From Vibrio zhanjiangensis (GTDB lineage: Bacteria > Pseudomonadota > Gammaproteobacteria > Enterobacterales > Vibrionaceae): a stretch of 64,000 bases of DNA. Location: the NCBI RefSeq assembly GCF_030161235.1, contig NZ_BSPW01000024.1, forward strand, positions 186,001 through 250,000. The letters run 5' to 3'. The position numbers were made by a program, and so were the translations under genes. The notes under the pieces are model-generated. The model did not search any database, was not told the origin of the DNA, and saw nothing but the letters and a program-made list of their open reading frames with translations. This document shows, piece after piece, positions 22,038-31,054 of this stretch; the stretch's first letter is position 1, and every line of letters begins with the position of its first letter.

Positions 22038-23099
22038 ATGAGCCACATTTTGAATACTATTGACACTGCCTATCCATTTCCGCCCAAGCCGATCCCTTTG
22101 TCCGATGAACAAAAGCAGACACACATAAAAAATATTAAGTTGTTGCTGAAAGAAAAAGACGCGGTACTGATCGCTCACTATTATACCGATCCAGAAATAC
22201 AGGCCCTCGCAGAAGAAACTGGTGGTTTCGTTGGCGATTCATTAGAGATGGCGAAGTTTGGTAATCGCCACCCAGCCAGCACCTTAGTGATTGGTGGGGT
22301 ACGTTTTATGGGAGAGTCAGCAAAAATCTTGACGCCAGAAAAACGCATTCTTATGCCCACACTTGAAGCGGAATGCTCTCTTGATTTAGGCTGTCCTGCG
22401 GACAAATTCTCAGAATTTTGTGATGCACACCCGGATCATACCGTGGTTGTCTATGCCAATACATCCGCTGCAGTTAAAGCGCGAGCCGATTGGGTGGTGA
22501 CTTCCAGTATCGCTCTGGATATTGTCGAACATATTGACTCTGAAGGAAAACCGATCATTTGGGGCCCCGATAGACACCTAGGTTCCTATATTGCCAATAA
22601 GACAGGAGCAGATATGCTGCTTTGGAATGGTGAGTGTGTCGTTCACGATGAATTTTCAGCAGATGCCTTGCGCAAAATGAAAGGCCTATACCCTGACGCT
22701 GCGGTTTTAGTTCACCCTGAGTCGCCCGCAAGTGTGGTTGATCTAGCGGATGCAGTTGGTTCAACAAGCCAGCTAATAAAAGCGGCGAAAGAGTTACCTA
22801 ACCAACAAATGATTGTCGCAACAGACAAAGGCATCTTTTTCAAGATGCAGCAATTGGTGCCTGAGAAGGAACTGATTGAAGCACCAACAGCCGGGGCAGG
22901 CGCGACGTGTCGTAGTTGTGCTCATTGCCCTTGGATGGCGATGAATGGCCTTCAAGCTATAGAAAAAGCGTTAAGCCAAGGAGGTGAAGACCATGAAATT
23001 TTCGTTGACGAGGAATTGCGCGTTAAATCGTTGATCCCTCTAAATCGTATGCTTGATTTTGCTGAACAACTGAACATTAGGGTAAAAGGTAACGCATAA
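22038..23099 (+). CDS. nadA: Quinolinate synthase NadA
   Basis: A 353-residue 4Fe-4S enzyme that condenses iminoaspartate with dihydroxyacetone phosphate to quinolinate in NAD synthesis. Conserved cysteines appear in ECSLDLGC, in NGECVVH and in [19 protein letters not shown] is a substrate-site segment. The frame opens earlier at a TTG (22020), but the ATG at 22038 (MSHILNTID) gives the Vibrio-like N-terminus. It lies immediately after tol-pal-cpoB, the order found in many gammaproteobacteria. Confidence 0.96.
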   Translation: MSHILNTIDTAYPFPPKPIPLSDEQKQTHIKNIKLLLKEKDAVLIAHYYTDPEIQALAEETGGFVGDSLEMAKFGNRHPASTLVIGGVRFMGESAKILTPEKRILMPTLEAECSLDLGCPADKFSEFCDAHPDHTVVVYANTSAAVKARADWVVTSSIALDIVEHIDSEGKPIIWGPDRHLGSYIANKTGADMLLWNGECVVHDEFSADALRKMKGLYPDAAVLVHPESPASVVDLADAVGSTSQLIKAAKELPNQQMIVATDKGIFFKMQQLVPEKELIEAPTAGAGATCRSCAHCPWMAMNGLQAIEKALSQGGEDHEIFVDEELRVKSLIPLNRMLDFAEQLNIRVKGNA

Positions 23100-23125
23100 T
23101 TGTTTCAGCCAAAGCTCACATAGAA

Positions 23126-23156
23126 ATAAGCCAGCGTTCAAGTCGCTGGCTTTGTT
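23126..23156 (+). terminator. Terminator between nadA and the convergent DsbB-like gene
   Basis: AAGCCAGCG-TTCAAGT-CGCTGGCTT is a perfect 9-bp stem followed by TTGTT. Confidence 0.75.
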
Positions 23157-23172
23157 AATGTTGGTTTTTAAG

Positions 23173-23712
23173 CTAGGTGAAAAGCCAATAACCCGTGGGA
23201 TTATCTGGACACTGATAGGGTCCGCATTCGGCAAAAGTCGACAAAATATTAAGCGCAACGACAGCCAGCGCTAGCAGACAAACCCAACGACCAATGCTGT
23301 TCATCTCAAAAGCCTTTGAACTCCATTCTTCTCGCCACAGTATTAATAGTATTGCAACGGCCAACATGGTCACAACAAACAAGACAAACGCCCACGTATA
23401 GTAATGCATACCAAATATGGGACTACCATAGCCAGGTGTTCCTGGTATTACGTGTAAGGAAATCTGGCGCAATGAGGTTGCGGCGCCAAACAGTGTACCT
23501 ACCAATACTATGCCGTAGTGGCGTTGTTCGGGGCCATATTTGACATTGAGTAGGAAGCCGAACATTACCATGATAAATCCAACCCGTTGAAGTAGACACA
23601 GTGGGCAGGGCAGTTCATTGAGCGCGAATTGGAGAATGAATCCAATCAGGAGTACTAAAGTCATACCCAACAAGCCAAGGGTATTCAGTAAACTAATATG
23701 ATTACGGTTCAT
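23173..23712 (-). CDS. DsbB-family disulfide bond formation protein
   Basis: A 179-residue inner-membrane quinone-linked oxidoreductase with four hydrophobic helices. The first redox pair is Cys36-Pro-Leu-Cys39 in ELPCPLCLLQR, and the second is Cys163/Cys168 in ECGPYQCPDNP. The short second loop and the C-terminal YW differ from classical DsbB and resemble DsbI-like relatives. A GAGGAG site lies 6 nt before the ATG. The 51-residue gene just upstream is in the same operon. Confidence 0.85.
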   Translation of the reverse strand: MNRNHISLLNTLGLLGMTLVLLIGFILQFALNELPCPLCLLQRVGFIMVMFGFLLNVKYGPEQRHYGIVLVGTLFGAATSLRQISLHVIPGTPGYGSPIFGMHYYTWAFVLFVVTMLAVAILLILWREEWSSKAFEMNSIGRWVCLLALAVVALNILSTFAECGPYQCPDNPTGYWLFT

Positions 23713-23721
23713 GGCGTCTCC

Positions 23722-23877
23722 TCACAGCAAGATGGATAGTGCATCATTGGCATGATGATGAAACCAGTATACGCTGAGTATGACTGATACAGAAAACAAC
23801 CCAAAGCTCATCGATTTCTTTCCTGTAAATGCACACAGCATAGCGATAAAGAGCATGAGTAAGATTAAAGACATCAT
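23722..23877 (-). CDS. DUF5993-type small membrane protein
   Basis: A 51-residue protein with two hydrophobic segments separated by a short basic GKK loop, ending in YWFHHHANDALSILL. This pattern resembles the DUF5993 family, whose members commonly sit upstream of DsbB-like genes; the function is unknown. An AAGGGGG site lies 6 nt before the tandem ATG codons. It ends 9 nt before the DsbB-like start, so the two are surely coupled. The histidine cluster near the membrane exit is notable. Confidence 0.78.
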   Translation of the reverse strand: MMSLILLMLFIAMLCAFTGKKSMSFGLFSVSVILSVYWFHHHANDALSILL

Positions 23878-24097
23878 TGGAAACCCCCTTTATGATTTTG
23901 TCATCTACGATAAGAATTACTGTTCGATTTGTGGTTAACTTAGGGTTTGAAAGTTGCTATTTATAGGGCTATACGCATAGCCTCAGAGGTTAGTAAACAG
24001 AATAAGATTACGAAATGCAATGGCTCCTTAGATAAAAATACTGCTGTACTGCGTGGCTGTGATTAAACAACCCCAGAACAAGGTCATCTATGTTTCT

Positions 24098-24134
24098 AAA
24101 ACAAAAGGCGCACGTCCACCGTTCGTGCGCCTTC
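24098..24134 (-). terminator. Terminator after the isochorismatase gene
   Basis: AAGGCGCACG / CGTGCGCCTT gives a perfect 10-bp stem with a 9-nt loop, followed on the minus strand by TTGTTTT. It ends the leftward gene at 24151. The 220 bp from 23878 to 24097 hold no evident gene. Confidence 0.85.
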
Positions 24135-24150
24135 ACCTCAAATAACTTTA

Positions 24151-25017
24151 TTACCCAATGAGCATAGATTTATTTTTTTCTTCCAACAGAGCCCACCAAT
24201 TTACGATACTTGGCTCGTGGTGTAATTCCTCATAATCAATAGTTACACCAAGCCGATTGAGTTCTGAAGCAATCTTTTTCATTCGGCCAGAATCGAACCC
24301 ACAATTTAACAGATTTTTTTCTGGGTCTAATCTGTTAGAGTCTTCCATTAGTGCTTGGACTTTTTCGTAAAGCCATTGATAACTCACCACTGGCTTCGGC
24401 TCTAGAACGGTTTGTGTATTGATGACATACCCCGTGTAGTTAGCCACATAACTCAATGCACTAATGTGATCTTGATATGATAAATCCGCTACAGCGTCAC
24501 TGACCATAAACGCCTGAATATTTTTCTTCAGGGCATCGGTAGCGGTGATTCTGCAACCTAAGTTAGCATACAAGCCGGTGATCAGCAGTTGGTCTCGACC
24601 GAGTTCTTGTAGGTGCTGGGCAAGTTCATCGGATTGCATTGCGCTGTAATGAGACTTACTAATCACGATATCGCCCTCTTCTGGAGCAATAAAGGGAGTG
24701 ATCATCTTTGAGCAAGGGGTGATTTCTTCGAACCCCCAAAAATCCTCGATTAAAGCATGTGTATGGCTTATGGTATTAAATGTTATTTGAGTATAGATAA
24801 CAGGTATACCTTTTCGTTTTGCCCATTGTTTTATTTTGGCAATATTTCCTAGCAGGGTAGGGAGTAAAAATGAATCTGGTTCGTATATATCAACAAAATA
24901 GTGCTGCATATCATGGATCAGTAGCACGGTTCTGTTTGAGTCGAGCTGCCAGTCTGTTTTGTTCAAAAACGAGACTTTACTCGGCATAGGATAACTGACG
25001 TTTGTTGGTAGTGGCAT
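24151..25017 (-). CDS. Isochorismatase with C-terminal aryl carrier domain, VibB/EntB-like
   Basis: A 288-residue cytoplasmic bifunctional protein. Residues about 1-210 form the isochorismatase (Asp36 in LLIHDMQ, Lys121 in SKSHYSAM, and the YANLGCR turn with Cys155). Residues about 225-280 form an aryl carrier domain with the 4'-phosphopantetheine Ser243 in CGFDSGR. Such proteins convert isochorismate to 2,3-dihydro-2,3-dihydroxybenzoate and carry DHB in catechol siderophore assembly. The ATG at 25017 with a GAGG site and VibB-like N-terminus is preferred over an upstream open frame. No entA, entC, entE, NRPS or iron receptor adjoins it, and no Fur box could be seen. Confidence 0.85.
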   Translation of the reverse strand: MPLPTNVSYPMPSKVSFLNKTDWQLDSNRTVLLIHDMQHYFVDIYEPDSFLLPTLLGNIAKIKQWAKRKGIPVIYTQITFNTISHTHALIEDFWGFEEITPCSKMITPFIAPEEGDIVISKSHYSAMQSDELAQHLQELGRDQLLITGLYANLGCRITATDALKKNIQAFMVSDAVADLSYQDHISALSYVANYTGYVINTQTVLEPKPVVSYQWLYEKVQALMEDSNRLDPEKNLLNCGFDSGRMKKIASELNRLGVTIDYEELHHEPSIVNWWALLEEKNKSMLIG

Positions 25018-25469
25018 GGCCTTATTCCTCAAATTTCTTTGGCCTTCGACAAGGCGAATTGATAGATTGGTTAATGCAACAAGTTTCATTTTAGTGCAGT
25101 TTGCCAATTTTGCGCTTCAAACTACCCAAATCAATGCGGGTTTCTGTCACGCCTTGTGTACATTAAAACTGCCACTTAGAGTATGGTTAAAGAAATCATG
25201 GTTAGACACCAAGAGTAATGTCCATATTATCTATTTAATAAATATAAACTTTATTGAAAAATGTGACTGTTCATATAACAATGGCTTCGATAGCAAAATC
25301 GTCAATAATGAGCATGGAAATGTTCACGTCAGCAATAGGACGGATAATTGAAGCTAAGTGTGATTTCATGTGGGTTTCTAGATTCACATTCATCCTGCTT
25401 ATCTGAAGTGTCTATCAATATAAAAAGGAACCAGCAAGGTTCCGCTAGGTGATAAAAAGAAGGTGTAGT
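25018..25469. other. Intergenic region between the isochorismatase and DUF2000 genes
   Basis: A 452-bp gap between divergent genes. An open frame on the plus strand (25016-25351) overlaps it but has no ribosome site, family resemblance or neighbour. A small hairpin GGAACC-AGCAA-GGTTCC sits at 25427-25443 just before the DUF2000 start. No Fur-type 19-bp palindrome was found. Confidence 0.4.
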
Positions 25470-25913
25470 ATGTTCGATTCTTCCAATCTTCCCGATGAAA
25501 ACTCAAAGAGGTTTGTCGCGGTACTCAATAAAAAAATAGAAATGGGTAGATTATTCAATGCGCTAGGTCACATGTCGGTGGGGCTCGTCGATCAAGTCGG
25601 TGATGTTGCAAAGCTATGTTTTTTACAATATCAAGATAAGGATGAAGGCATACACCCATCGATTTCACATTATCCTTTCATTGTCCTAAAAGCGGACAAC
25701 TCGAATAAAATTCGAAAAGTTCGCAATGAGCTCCTAGAGCGAAACATTCCATTTACCGATTTTACAGACACCATGATTGTAGGTTCGTCAGAGCAACAAG
25801 TTATGGCGACATCTGAGAAAGCAGAGCAAGATTTAGAGTATTTTGGTATTTGTATGTTTGGCGATACAGCAGAGCTAAAAGAAATAACGGGTAAGTTCAG
25901 CCTTTTTAAGTAA
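25470..25913 (+). CDS. DUF2000-family protein
   Basis: A 147-residue cytoplasmic protein that resembles DUF2000 (FVAVLNKKIEMGRLFNALGHMSVGL at the N-terminus). This family is related to peptidyl-tRNA hydrolase 2-like folds, with unproven function. The ATG at 25470 is chosen for the AAGAAGG site 7 nt upstream; the frame continues 7 codons further up without one. No operon partner. Confidence 0.65.
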   Translation: MFDSSNLPDENSKRFVAVLNKKIEMGRLFNALGHMSVGLVDQVGDVAKLCFLQYQDKDEGIHPSISHYPFIVLKADNSNKIRKVRNELLERNIPFTDFTDTMIVGSSEQQVMATSEKAEQDLEYFGICMFGDTAELKEITGKFSLFK

Positions 25914-25982
25914 ACGGTAACAAGGGCAAGGCAAATATGACCTGATAAAAGCCGCCCTTTTTCCTCGTTTATTAATAATCCC

Positions 25983-26459
25983 TCAACATCGCATTTCCAT
26001 AGTGATTAGGTCCCAAACTTGACCATCCCAAGAGCGTTTTCCTTTTTCAAGGGAAGTCTCGACAAAACCTAACGACTCATAACAACGTTTTGCTGTTTTA
26101 TTTGTGTTGAACACAACCAGTGATAACATTTCAGCTTGGTATTTTTCTTTTGCTAAAGCAATAAGCTGCTTTAACATCAGTTTTGCGATGCCTTGCCCTC
26201 GAAAGTGCTCAGGTACAAAAACCCGGCATATGCGAAAGTGCGTACCTGAGACTTTAAATAATTCCACGAATCCAGCCTCTGTACCCTCTACGACAAAGAT
26301 AAATGGAAAAACATTGGTTTGGCTACAGTGCTCATGTATTTGAATTCTATCTAAAGGGAAGTTGAAATTTGGACCACCCCATTGATAATTGAGTTTTTCA
26401 CAGTCAATCCACTGGATAAGCAGGTTGTAATCTTTAGTATTAAATGCTCTTAGGTCCAT
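25983..26459 (-). CDS. GNAT-family N-acetyltransferase
   Basis: A 158-residue cytoplasmic acetyltransferase. The acetyl-CoA site is VPEHFRGQGIAKLML near residues 86-100 (the R/Q-x-x-G-x-G/A signature), followed by the conserved NTNKTAKRCYESLGF near residues 120-134. The substrate is unknown. It converges on the DUF2000 gene and is monocistronic. Confidence 0.8.
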   Translation of the reverse strand: MDLRAFNTKDYNLLIQWIDCEKLNYQWGGPNFNFPLDRIQIHEHCSQTNVFPFIFVVEGTEAGFVELFKVSGTHFRICRVFVPEHFRGQGIAKLMLKQLIALAKEKYQAEMLSLVVFNTNKTAKRCYESLGFVETSLEKGKRSWDGQVWDLITMEMRC

Positions 26460-26650
26460 GGGTGTGTTTCTTAATGGCTGTTTTATTTATTTTGTCTCTT
26501 GTCTAAGCTACTGCATATGTCGCCTTAACAGGTAACTACATGCTAATAACCTGATATAAATCACATTTATAGGTTTGTGACTGTTGTTTATCTTTGATAA
26601 ATCCTAGTTTGTTTTATATTCGTCCACCTTACTGAATATATGGTGCACTT

Positions 26651-27691
26651 ATGGGCATATGGTTAGTCGTCAAAAAATGGTTTGAGTCGCATGTCTTTCA
26701 TATTAGTAATAAAAATATTCTTATTTTAAGCGTTCTGTATGTCGGACTTTCATGGTGGCTACTTTGGCTTGCTGGCGAAGTTGATCTGACACAAAACGGC
26801 TCACAGTTTATTTATTACTTGATGGTGACCGCCTCAACGGTGGGTTATGGCGACTTATCACCTTCATCGGATTCAGGCAAATGGGCTGTGGCATTATTTG
26901 TAATTCCGGGTGGTTTAAGTTTATTTGCTGCGGTGTTGGGCCGAGCGGCATCAGGAGCGATAGAGTATTGGCGGGCAGGCATACTAGGTAAGCGGAGAAT
27001 TAGGATGGATAATCACATATTACTTTTGGGTTGGAATGGCCAGCGCACAATGCATCTCATTCGTATGTTGCAGCATGAAGAAGAAGGTAAACGCCCGATT
27101 GTGTTGTGCTGCCGTTCTGAGATTGAAAATCCATTACCCGGTCAAATTGGCTTTGTCAAAGTGACCAGTTATACCGATTCACAAGAAATGAAACTCACCA
27201 ATGTGGATCAGGCAAGCTGCATCATTGTTGATAACCTTGAAGATGATATTACTTTATCAGCCTCGCTTTATTGTGCAAACGTCAATCCAAATGCTCATCT
27301 TCTGGCCTATTTTAAAGACGAAGCTTTAGGGCATCTTCTAAGCCAACATTGTCCTAAAGCGGAATGCATTCCAGCGGTAGGCGCTGAAATGCTTGCGAAA
27401 GCGGCAGTTGATCCAGGCTCTAGTGCACTTCATCAAGAACTCTTGGCTTCCACTCGTGGAATGACCCAATATTCAACGGTTTACCCCCAAGATTCTAGTG
27501 AAACTAATGTGGAAACTCTTTTTTCGTTTTTTAAGAAAGACTATCAGTCGACATTGATCGCAATTGATACTGGCTCTGGTATCAAACTCAATCCCGAATT
27601 GAGTGCAAGAGTCTGTGCTGGAAGCCGTTTGTTTTACATTGCTGATGAGCGAATTGAAACTTTTAACTGGAAACAGGTAAAGGAAAGATAG
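26651..27691 (+). CDS. Two-helix potassium channel with RCK domain
   Basis: A 346-residue inner-membrane K+ channel. It has a first helix at about 23-41, pore loop with selectivity filter TVGYGD at 63-68, a second helix at about 75-95, and then a cytoplasmic TrkA-N/RCK-like domain (HILLLGWNGQRTMHLIRML, a Rossmann entry near residue 117). It is of the MthK/Kch class. No neighbour suggests a ligand. A hairpin GCAGTAT/ATACTGC follows at about 27708-27732 without a T run. Confidence 0.87.
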   Translation: MGIWLVVKKWFESHVFHISNKNILILSVLYVGLSWWLLWLAGEVDLTQNGSQFIYYLMVTASTVGYGDLSPSSDSGKWAVALFVIPGGLSLFAAVLGRAASGAIEYWRAGILGKRRIRMDNHILLLGWNGQRTMHLIRMLQHEEEGKRPIVLCCRSEIENPLPGQIGFVKVTSYTDSQEMKLTNVDQASCIIVDNLEDDITLSASLYCANVNPNAHLLAYFKDEALGHLLSQHCPKAECIPAVGAEMLAKAAVDPGSSALHQELLASTRGMTQYSTVYPQDSSETNVETLFSFFKKDYQSTLIAIDTGSGIKLNPELSARVCAGSRLFYIADERIETFNWKQVKER

Positions 27692-27970
27692 AACACTCCC
27701 ATCTATGGCAGTATTGCCCTAATCGATACTGCTCAATTCCCCTCCAAATATTACTTATCCTCGTTTTTCCAATATTGATCTTTGTCACTCGATGACCTTG
27801 CGGTGATGAAATGTTCAGATAGAAAAATAAACTCTTTATAGAACAATCATTTTTAGAGTATTCACTTTAACTAAGGTGTTTACCTGATACTGTTTGATAT
27901 CTGTTCGATCCAGAATGTTGCCGAAAAAATGACTTTTTATTTTTTAAATAGCTTTTTAATAGGAAATTCG

Positions 27971-29200
27971 ATGCAAAAAAGTTCAATTGTTTTGGCCATG
28001 GGTTTATGTACACCGTTTGTTTCTGTTGCTAGTGAGATAACGGTAACTGAAGATGCTCCGACCTCAAGAATTATAGGGGGGGTAGCGACCAATAAAAATG
28101 ACTGGCCGTTTATGGCGGCTATGGTAGCCAAGTTCACTTCTGATACACAGCAAGGACAATTTTGTGGTGCAAGTTTTATTGGGGGGCGGTATGTGCTAAC
28201 CGCAGCTCACTGCGTTAAAGGTATAGAACCGAGCGAATTTGATGTGGCAGTGGGTGTCCATGACTTAAGTCATATATCTAGTGAAGGACAACGCATTGCT
28301 GTTCGTTCCTACTATATGCATCAAGACTACAATAACCGTACGATGAAAAACGATATCGCTATTGTTGAATTAGAACATCCAATTGCATCACCGCAAGTTC
28401 AAGTAGCTGCAGAAGCAGATGTGAATAACTTAAATTCAGGTGATACTCTGACTGTAACAGGGTGGGGAAGGCAAGATGCTTATAATCCCTCGTCGTTTTC
28501 CAATACGCTTTTCAAAGTTGATGTGCCGTTTGTTGACAAAGGGACATGTCAAAATTTAGGGCTCGATTACTTTTTGATTGGTGATGATGCGATTTGTGCT
28601 GGCGATTTGGTGGGAGGTAAAGACTCGTGCCAAGGAGATAGCGGTGGCCCACTAATGATTAAAAATGGTAATGACTATAAGCAAGTCGGTGTTGTGAGTT
28701 GGGGCCTAGGCTGCGGGAATCCTAACGCTCCTGGAGTTTATGCTAATGTTGGCCACTTCGAAGGCAATGGCTGGATTGAAAAAAATACGGCCAATGTGAG
28801 CTACACGCAAAATACGATACTGAGAACTAGAAGTGGTCAGCATGACGTACATTTACCGATTACAAACTTCAGTGCAGAGGCCTTTAATGTGACAGACGTT
28901 ATCCTACCTGCTGGGGTTAGCCTTATATCGAATAATTGTAATACAACGTTGAATACCAATGATGTTTGTTCTATTGATGTCAGAGTCGATGCATCTGTAG
29001 CGCTTGCCAGCTCGGATCGTACAACATTGAAAGTGGATACCAACCACAGTGTTGCAGGTGATTTATTGATGAATGTAGTCTATGCAGACGCAAAACCTCA
29101 GCCAAGCTCAGGAGGCGGTAAAGGTGGCACGTTTTCGTTAGCAATGATGTTGTTAGGGCTATTTGGCCTAGCTTTGAGAGCAAAAGAAAGGCATGTATAA
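27971..29200 (+). CDS. Secreted trypsin-like serine protease with GlyGly-CTERM tail (Ves-like)
   Basis: A 409-residue preproprotease. A signal peptide ends near residue 21, a short propeptide runs to Arg33, and activation would free Ile34 in RIIGG. The catalytic triad is His80 (TAAHC), Asp128 (NDIAIVEL) and Ser224 (GDSGGP); Asp218 in the specificity pocket predicts cleavage after Arg or Lys. A beta-rich domain follows (about 275-370). The C-terminus is a Gly-rich stretch, a hydrophobic helix and a basic end, the GlyGly-CTERM signal processed by rhombosortase for type II-secreted surface proteins. The ATG at 27971 has an AGGAAA site. Confidence 0.92.
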   Translation: MQKSSIVLAMGLCTPFVSVASEITVTEDAPTSRIIGGVATNKNDWPFMAAMVAKFTSDTQQGQFCGASFIGGRYVLTAAHCVKGIEPSEFDVAVGVHDLSHISSEGQRIAVRSYYMHQDYNNRTMKNDIAIVELEHPIASPQVQVAAEADVNNLNSGDTLTVTGWGRQDAYNPSSFSNTLFKVDVPFVDKGTCQNLGLDYFLIGDDAICAGDLVGGKDSCQGDSGGPLMIKNGNDYKQVGVVSWGLGCGNPNAPGVYANVGHFEGNGWIEKNTANVSYTQNTILRTRSGQHDVHLPITNFSAEAFNVTDVILPAGVSLISNNCNTTLNTNDVCSIDVRVDASVALASSDRTTLKVDTNHSVAGDLLMNVVYADAKPQPSSGGGKGGTFSLAMMLLGLFGLALRAKERHV

Positions 29201-29552
29201 ATCTTGGCTTGGCTCGTTTTTGGTAGTATGTTCTTTGACAGGCTTTGGGTGTTACTCAAAGTCTGAAAGACAAATTGATGAAGTGAGCGTAGTGTCTCTT
29301 GCGAGTTACTCTATCAATGCTGACTCAATCGAATTTGATGCACTTTCTAACGGATGCAGTCACAATCAAGATTTTGCGATAGAAGTTGTTAATGAGACAA
29401 AACATAGTGCTCAAATTTCTATCATTAGACTGAAAGTAGATGGTTGTAGAAAAATGCCTGCCTACCAAGGGTTCAAGTTGCCCTTATATAACTCACTGAT
29501 AGGGAAAGAGATTCATATCAATAATCCCAAAGGAAAAGTTATCAGCGAGTGA
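29193..29552 (+). CDS. Small predicted lipoprotein between the two proteases
   Basis: A 119-residue protein with a signal peptide and lipobox LTGFGC ending at Cys20. The mature part has two further cysteines (NGCSHNQ and DGCRKMP) that could form a disulfide. It overlaps the protease gene by 8 nt, so they are cotranscribed and coupled. I do not recognise the family; a role as chaperone, inhibitor or surface partner of the protease is only a guess from the coupling. Confidence 0.65.
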   Translation: MYKSWLGSFLVVCSLTGFGCYSKSERQIDEVSVVSLASYSINADSIEFDALSNGCSHNQDFAIEVVNETKHSAQISIIRLKVDGCRKMPAYQGFKLPLYNSLIGKEIHINNPKGKVISE

Positions 29553-29559
29553 AATAAGT

Positions 29560-29584
29560 CGGCGCTCAATGAGCGCCGTTTTTA
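29560..29584 (+). terminator. Terminator after the lipoprotein gene
   Basis: CGGCGCTC-AAT-GAGCGCCG is a perfect 8-bp stem followed by five T residues, separating the first protease operon from the second protease gene. Confidence 0.9.
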
Positions 29585-29775
29585 TATGCTTTTGTATCAA
29601 TACTTTTGGCTGGGTGAATCTAAACCTAATGCTTTTCACAGCAAAGCAATGATTTGAGTAATTTGTGATGCGTGCTGCATTAATTTGCAATTCATATATT
29701 TATTCTTGCATTATTTGTTTGTTTTATTAATCTTCAGCATTTTATTTGATATGAATGTAATGGAAGAATAATAAT

Positions 29776-30987
29776 ATGCAAAAAACACTATTGGCGGCAG
29801 TGGTAGGCTTAATCGCATCGTGCACTGCAGCTGCTCAGGGTTTAGAGACAACAGAAAAAATGGCCAGTGCGAGAATTGTAGGAGGAGCCGATGCAGACCA
29901 AAATGATTGGCCGTTTATTACCTATGTTATATCAGGAAGCAAAGCTTGTGGTGGTAGCCTTATTGGTGACAAGTATGTTTTAACCGCGGCTCACTGTGTT
30001 AAGGACAAAAGTGTTAGTGCGTTGAGTGTATATATAGGACCAGAGGACAGAGACAAAAGAGATATATACAAATATGAGTCTGTTCGTTCGTACTATATAC
30101 ACAGTGGCTACAACGCTACAACGTTTGCTAATGATATTGCGATTATTGAACTAGAAAACACAGTTACGACACCTCAAATAACACTGGCTACAGAAACAGA
30201 GGTGAATACGTTAACTACAACCAGTAAATTGACAGTAGCAGGTTGGGGGCTAACTCAAGAGGATGGAAGTTCTTCCAATACTCTAAAAGAAGTGTCTATA
30301 CCTTATGTTGACAAAGGAACCTGCCAAAATATTGGAGGGAATTACTCCAATGTCGGCCCTTATTCAATTTGTGCTGGTGAAGAAAACAAAGATTCTTGCC
30401 AAGGGGATAGCGGTGGCCCTCTTGTTATGGGGACTGCAGGCTCATATAAGCAAGTTGGTGTTGTTAGCTGGGGATACGGTTGCGCGCAAAAAAATAAGTA
30501 TGGAGTTTATTCTAACGTCGGTTACTTCAATACCAATGGCTGGATTGAGAGAAACACATCTGGCGTCAGCCATTCACCAGACATTCTACTGAAAGCCAAA
30601 AGCGGAAACTACTTCTCTACAATAGAAGTTAGAAACTATACTGACCCTGGTTCTGTCGATCCTACTTTTAGTGTGGAATCAGTTGATCTTCCACAAGGCG
30701 TGACTCTGGTAAGTAACAATTGTTCAGCGAAGTTGGAATATGGAGATGCTTGTACTATCGATATCAGCATTGACGCATCGACGGTCTATGCAAACTCAGA
30801 TAAGGCAACTTTAAAAGTTATGACCGATCACCAAGTTTCGAGTGAATTACCCATTTCTATCGTCTACTCCTATGAGGAAAGAGACACGGCGTCAAATAAC
30901 GGTGGAAAATCAGGTGGCTCGACTTCCTTTGCAATGATGCTTTTAGCAATCTTTGGCTTTGGCTTACGGGCCAAAAGGCAGAGATAG
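29776..30987 (+). CDS. Second secreted trypsin-like serine protease with GlyGly-CTERM tail
   Basis: A 403-residue paralogue of the protease at 27971. It has a signal peptide ending near Ala20, an activation site Arg33-Ile34 in ARIVGG, a triad of His73, Asp120 and Ser212, and Asp206 for Arg/Lys specificity. The same beta-rich domain and GlyGly-CTERM tail (SFAMMLLAIFGFGLRAKRQR) follow. The divergence between the two paralogues is substantial, so the duplication is old. A GGAAGA site lies 9 nt before the ATG. Confidence 0.92.
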   Translation: MQKTLLAAVVGLIASCTAAAQGLETTEKMASARIVGGADADQNDWPFITYVISGSKACGGSLIGDKYVLTAAHCVKDKSVSALSVYIGPEDRDKRDIYKYESVRSYYIHSGYNATTFANDIAIIELENTVTTPQITLATETEVNTLTTTSKLTVAGWGLTQEDGSSSNTLKEVSIPYVDKGTCQNIGGNYSNVGPYSICAGEENKDSCQGDSGGPLVMGTAGSYKQVGVVSWGYGCAQKNKYGVYSNVGYFNTNGWIERNTSGVSHSPDILLKAKSGNYFSTIEVRNYTDPGSVDPTFSVESVDLPQGVTLVSNNCSAKLEYGDACTIDISIDASTVYANSDKATLKVMTDHQVSSELPISIVYSYEERDTASNNGGKSGGSTSFAMMLLAIFGFGLRAKRQR

Positions 30988-31021
30988 CACAAATACTTTT
31001 TATCGATTATTGAAGATAAGT

Positions 31022-31052
31022 AAAAAGCCGGCGTCTTAGCGCCGGCTTTTTA
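31022..31052 (+). terminator. Bidirectional terminator between the protease and YecA-family genes
   Basis: AAAAAGCCGGCG-TCTTAG-CGCCGGCTTTTT is a perfect 12-bp stem with A and T flanks between convergent genes. Confidence 0.92.
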
Positions 31053-31054
31053 CT

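Noticed and set aside
25016-25351. Plus-strand open frame of 111 codons in the isochorismatase upstream region
   Set aside because: It starts inside the start codon of the opposite gene, has no ribosome site and gives an unstructured sequence.
25018-25469. Fur box upstream of the VibB-like gene
   Set aside because: No 19-bp sequence close to the Fur consensus was found on either strand.
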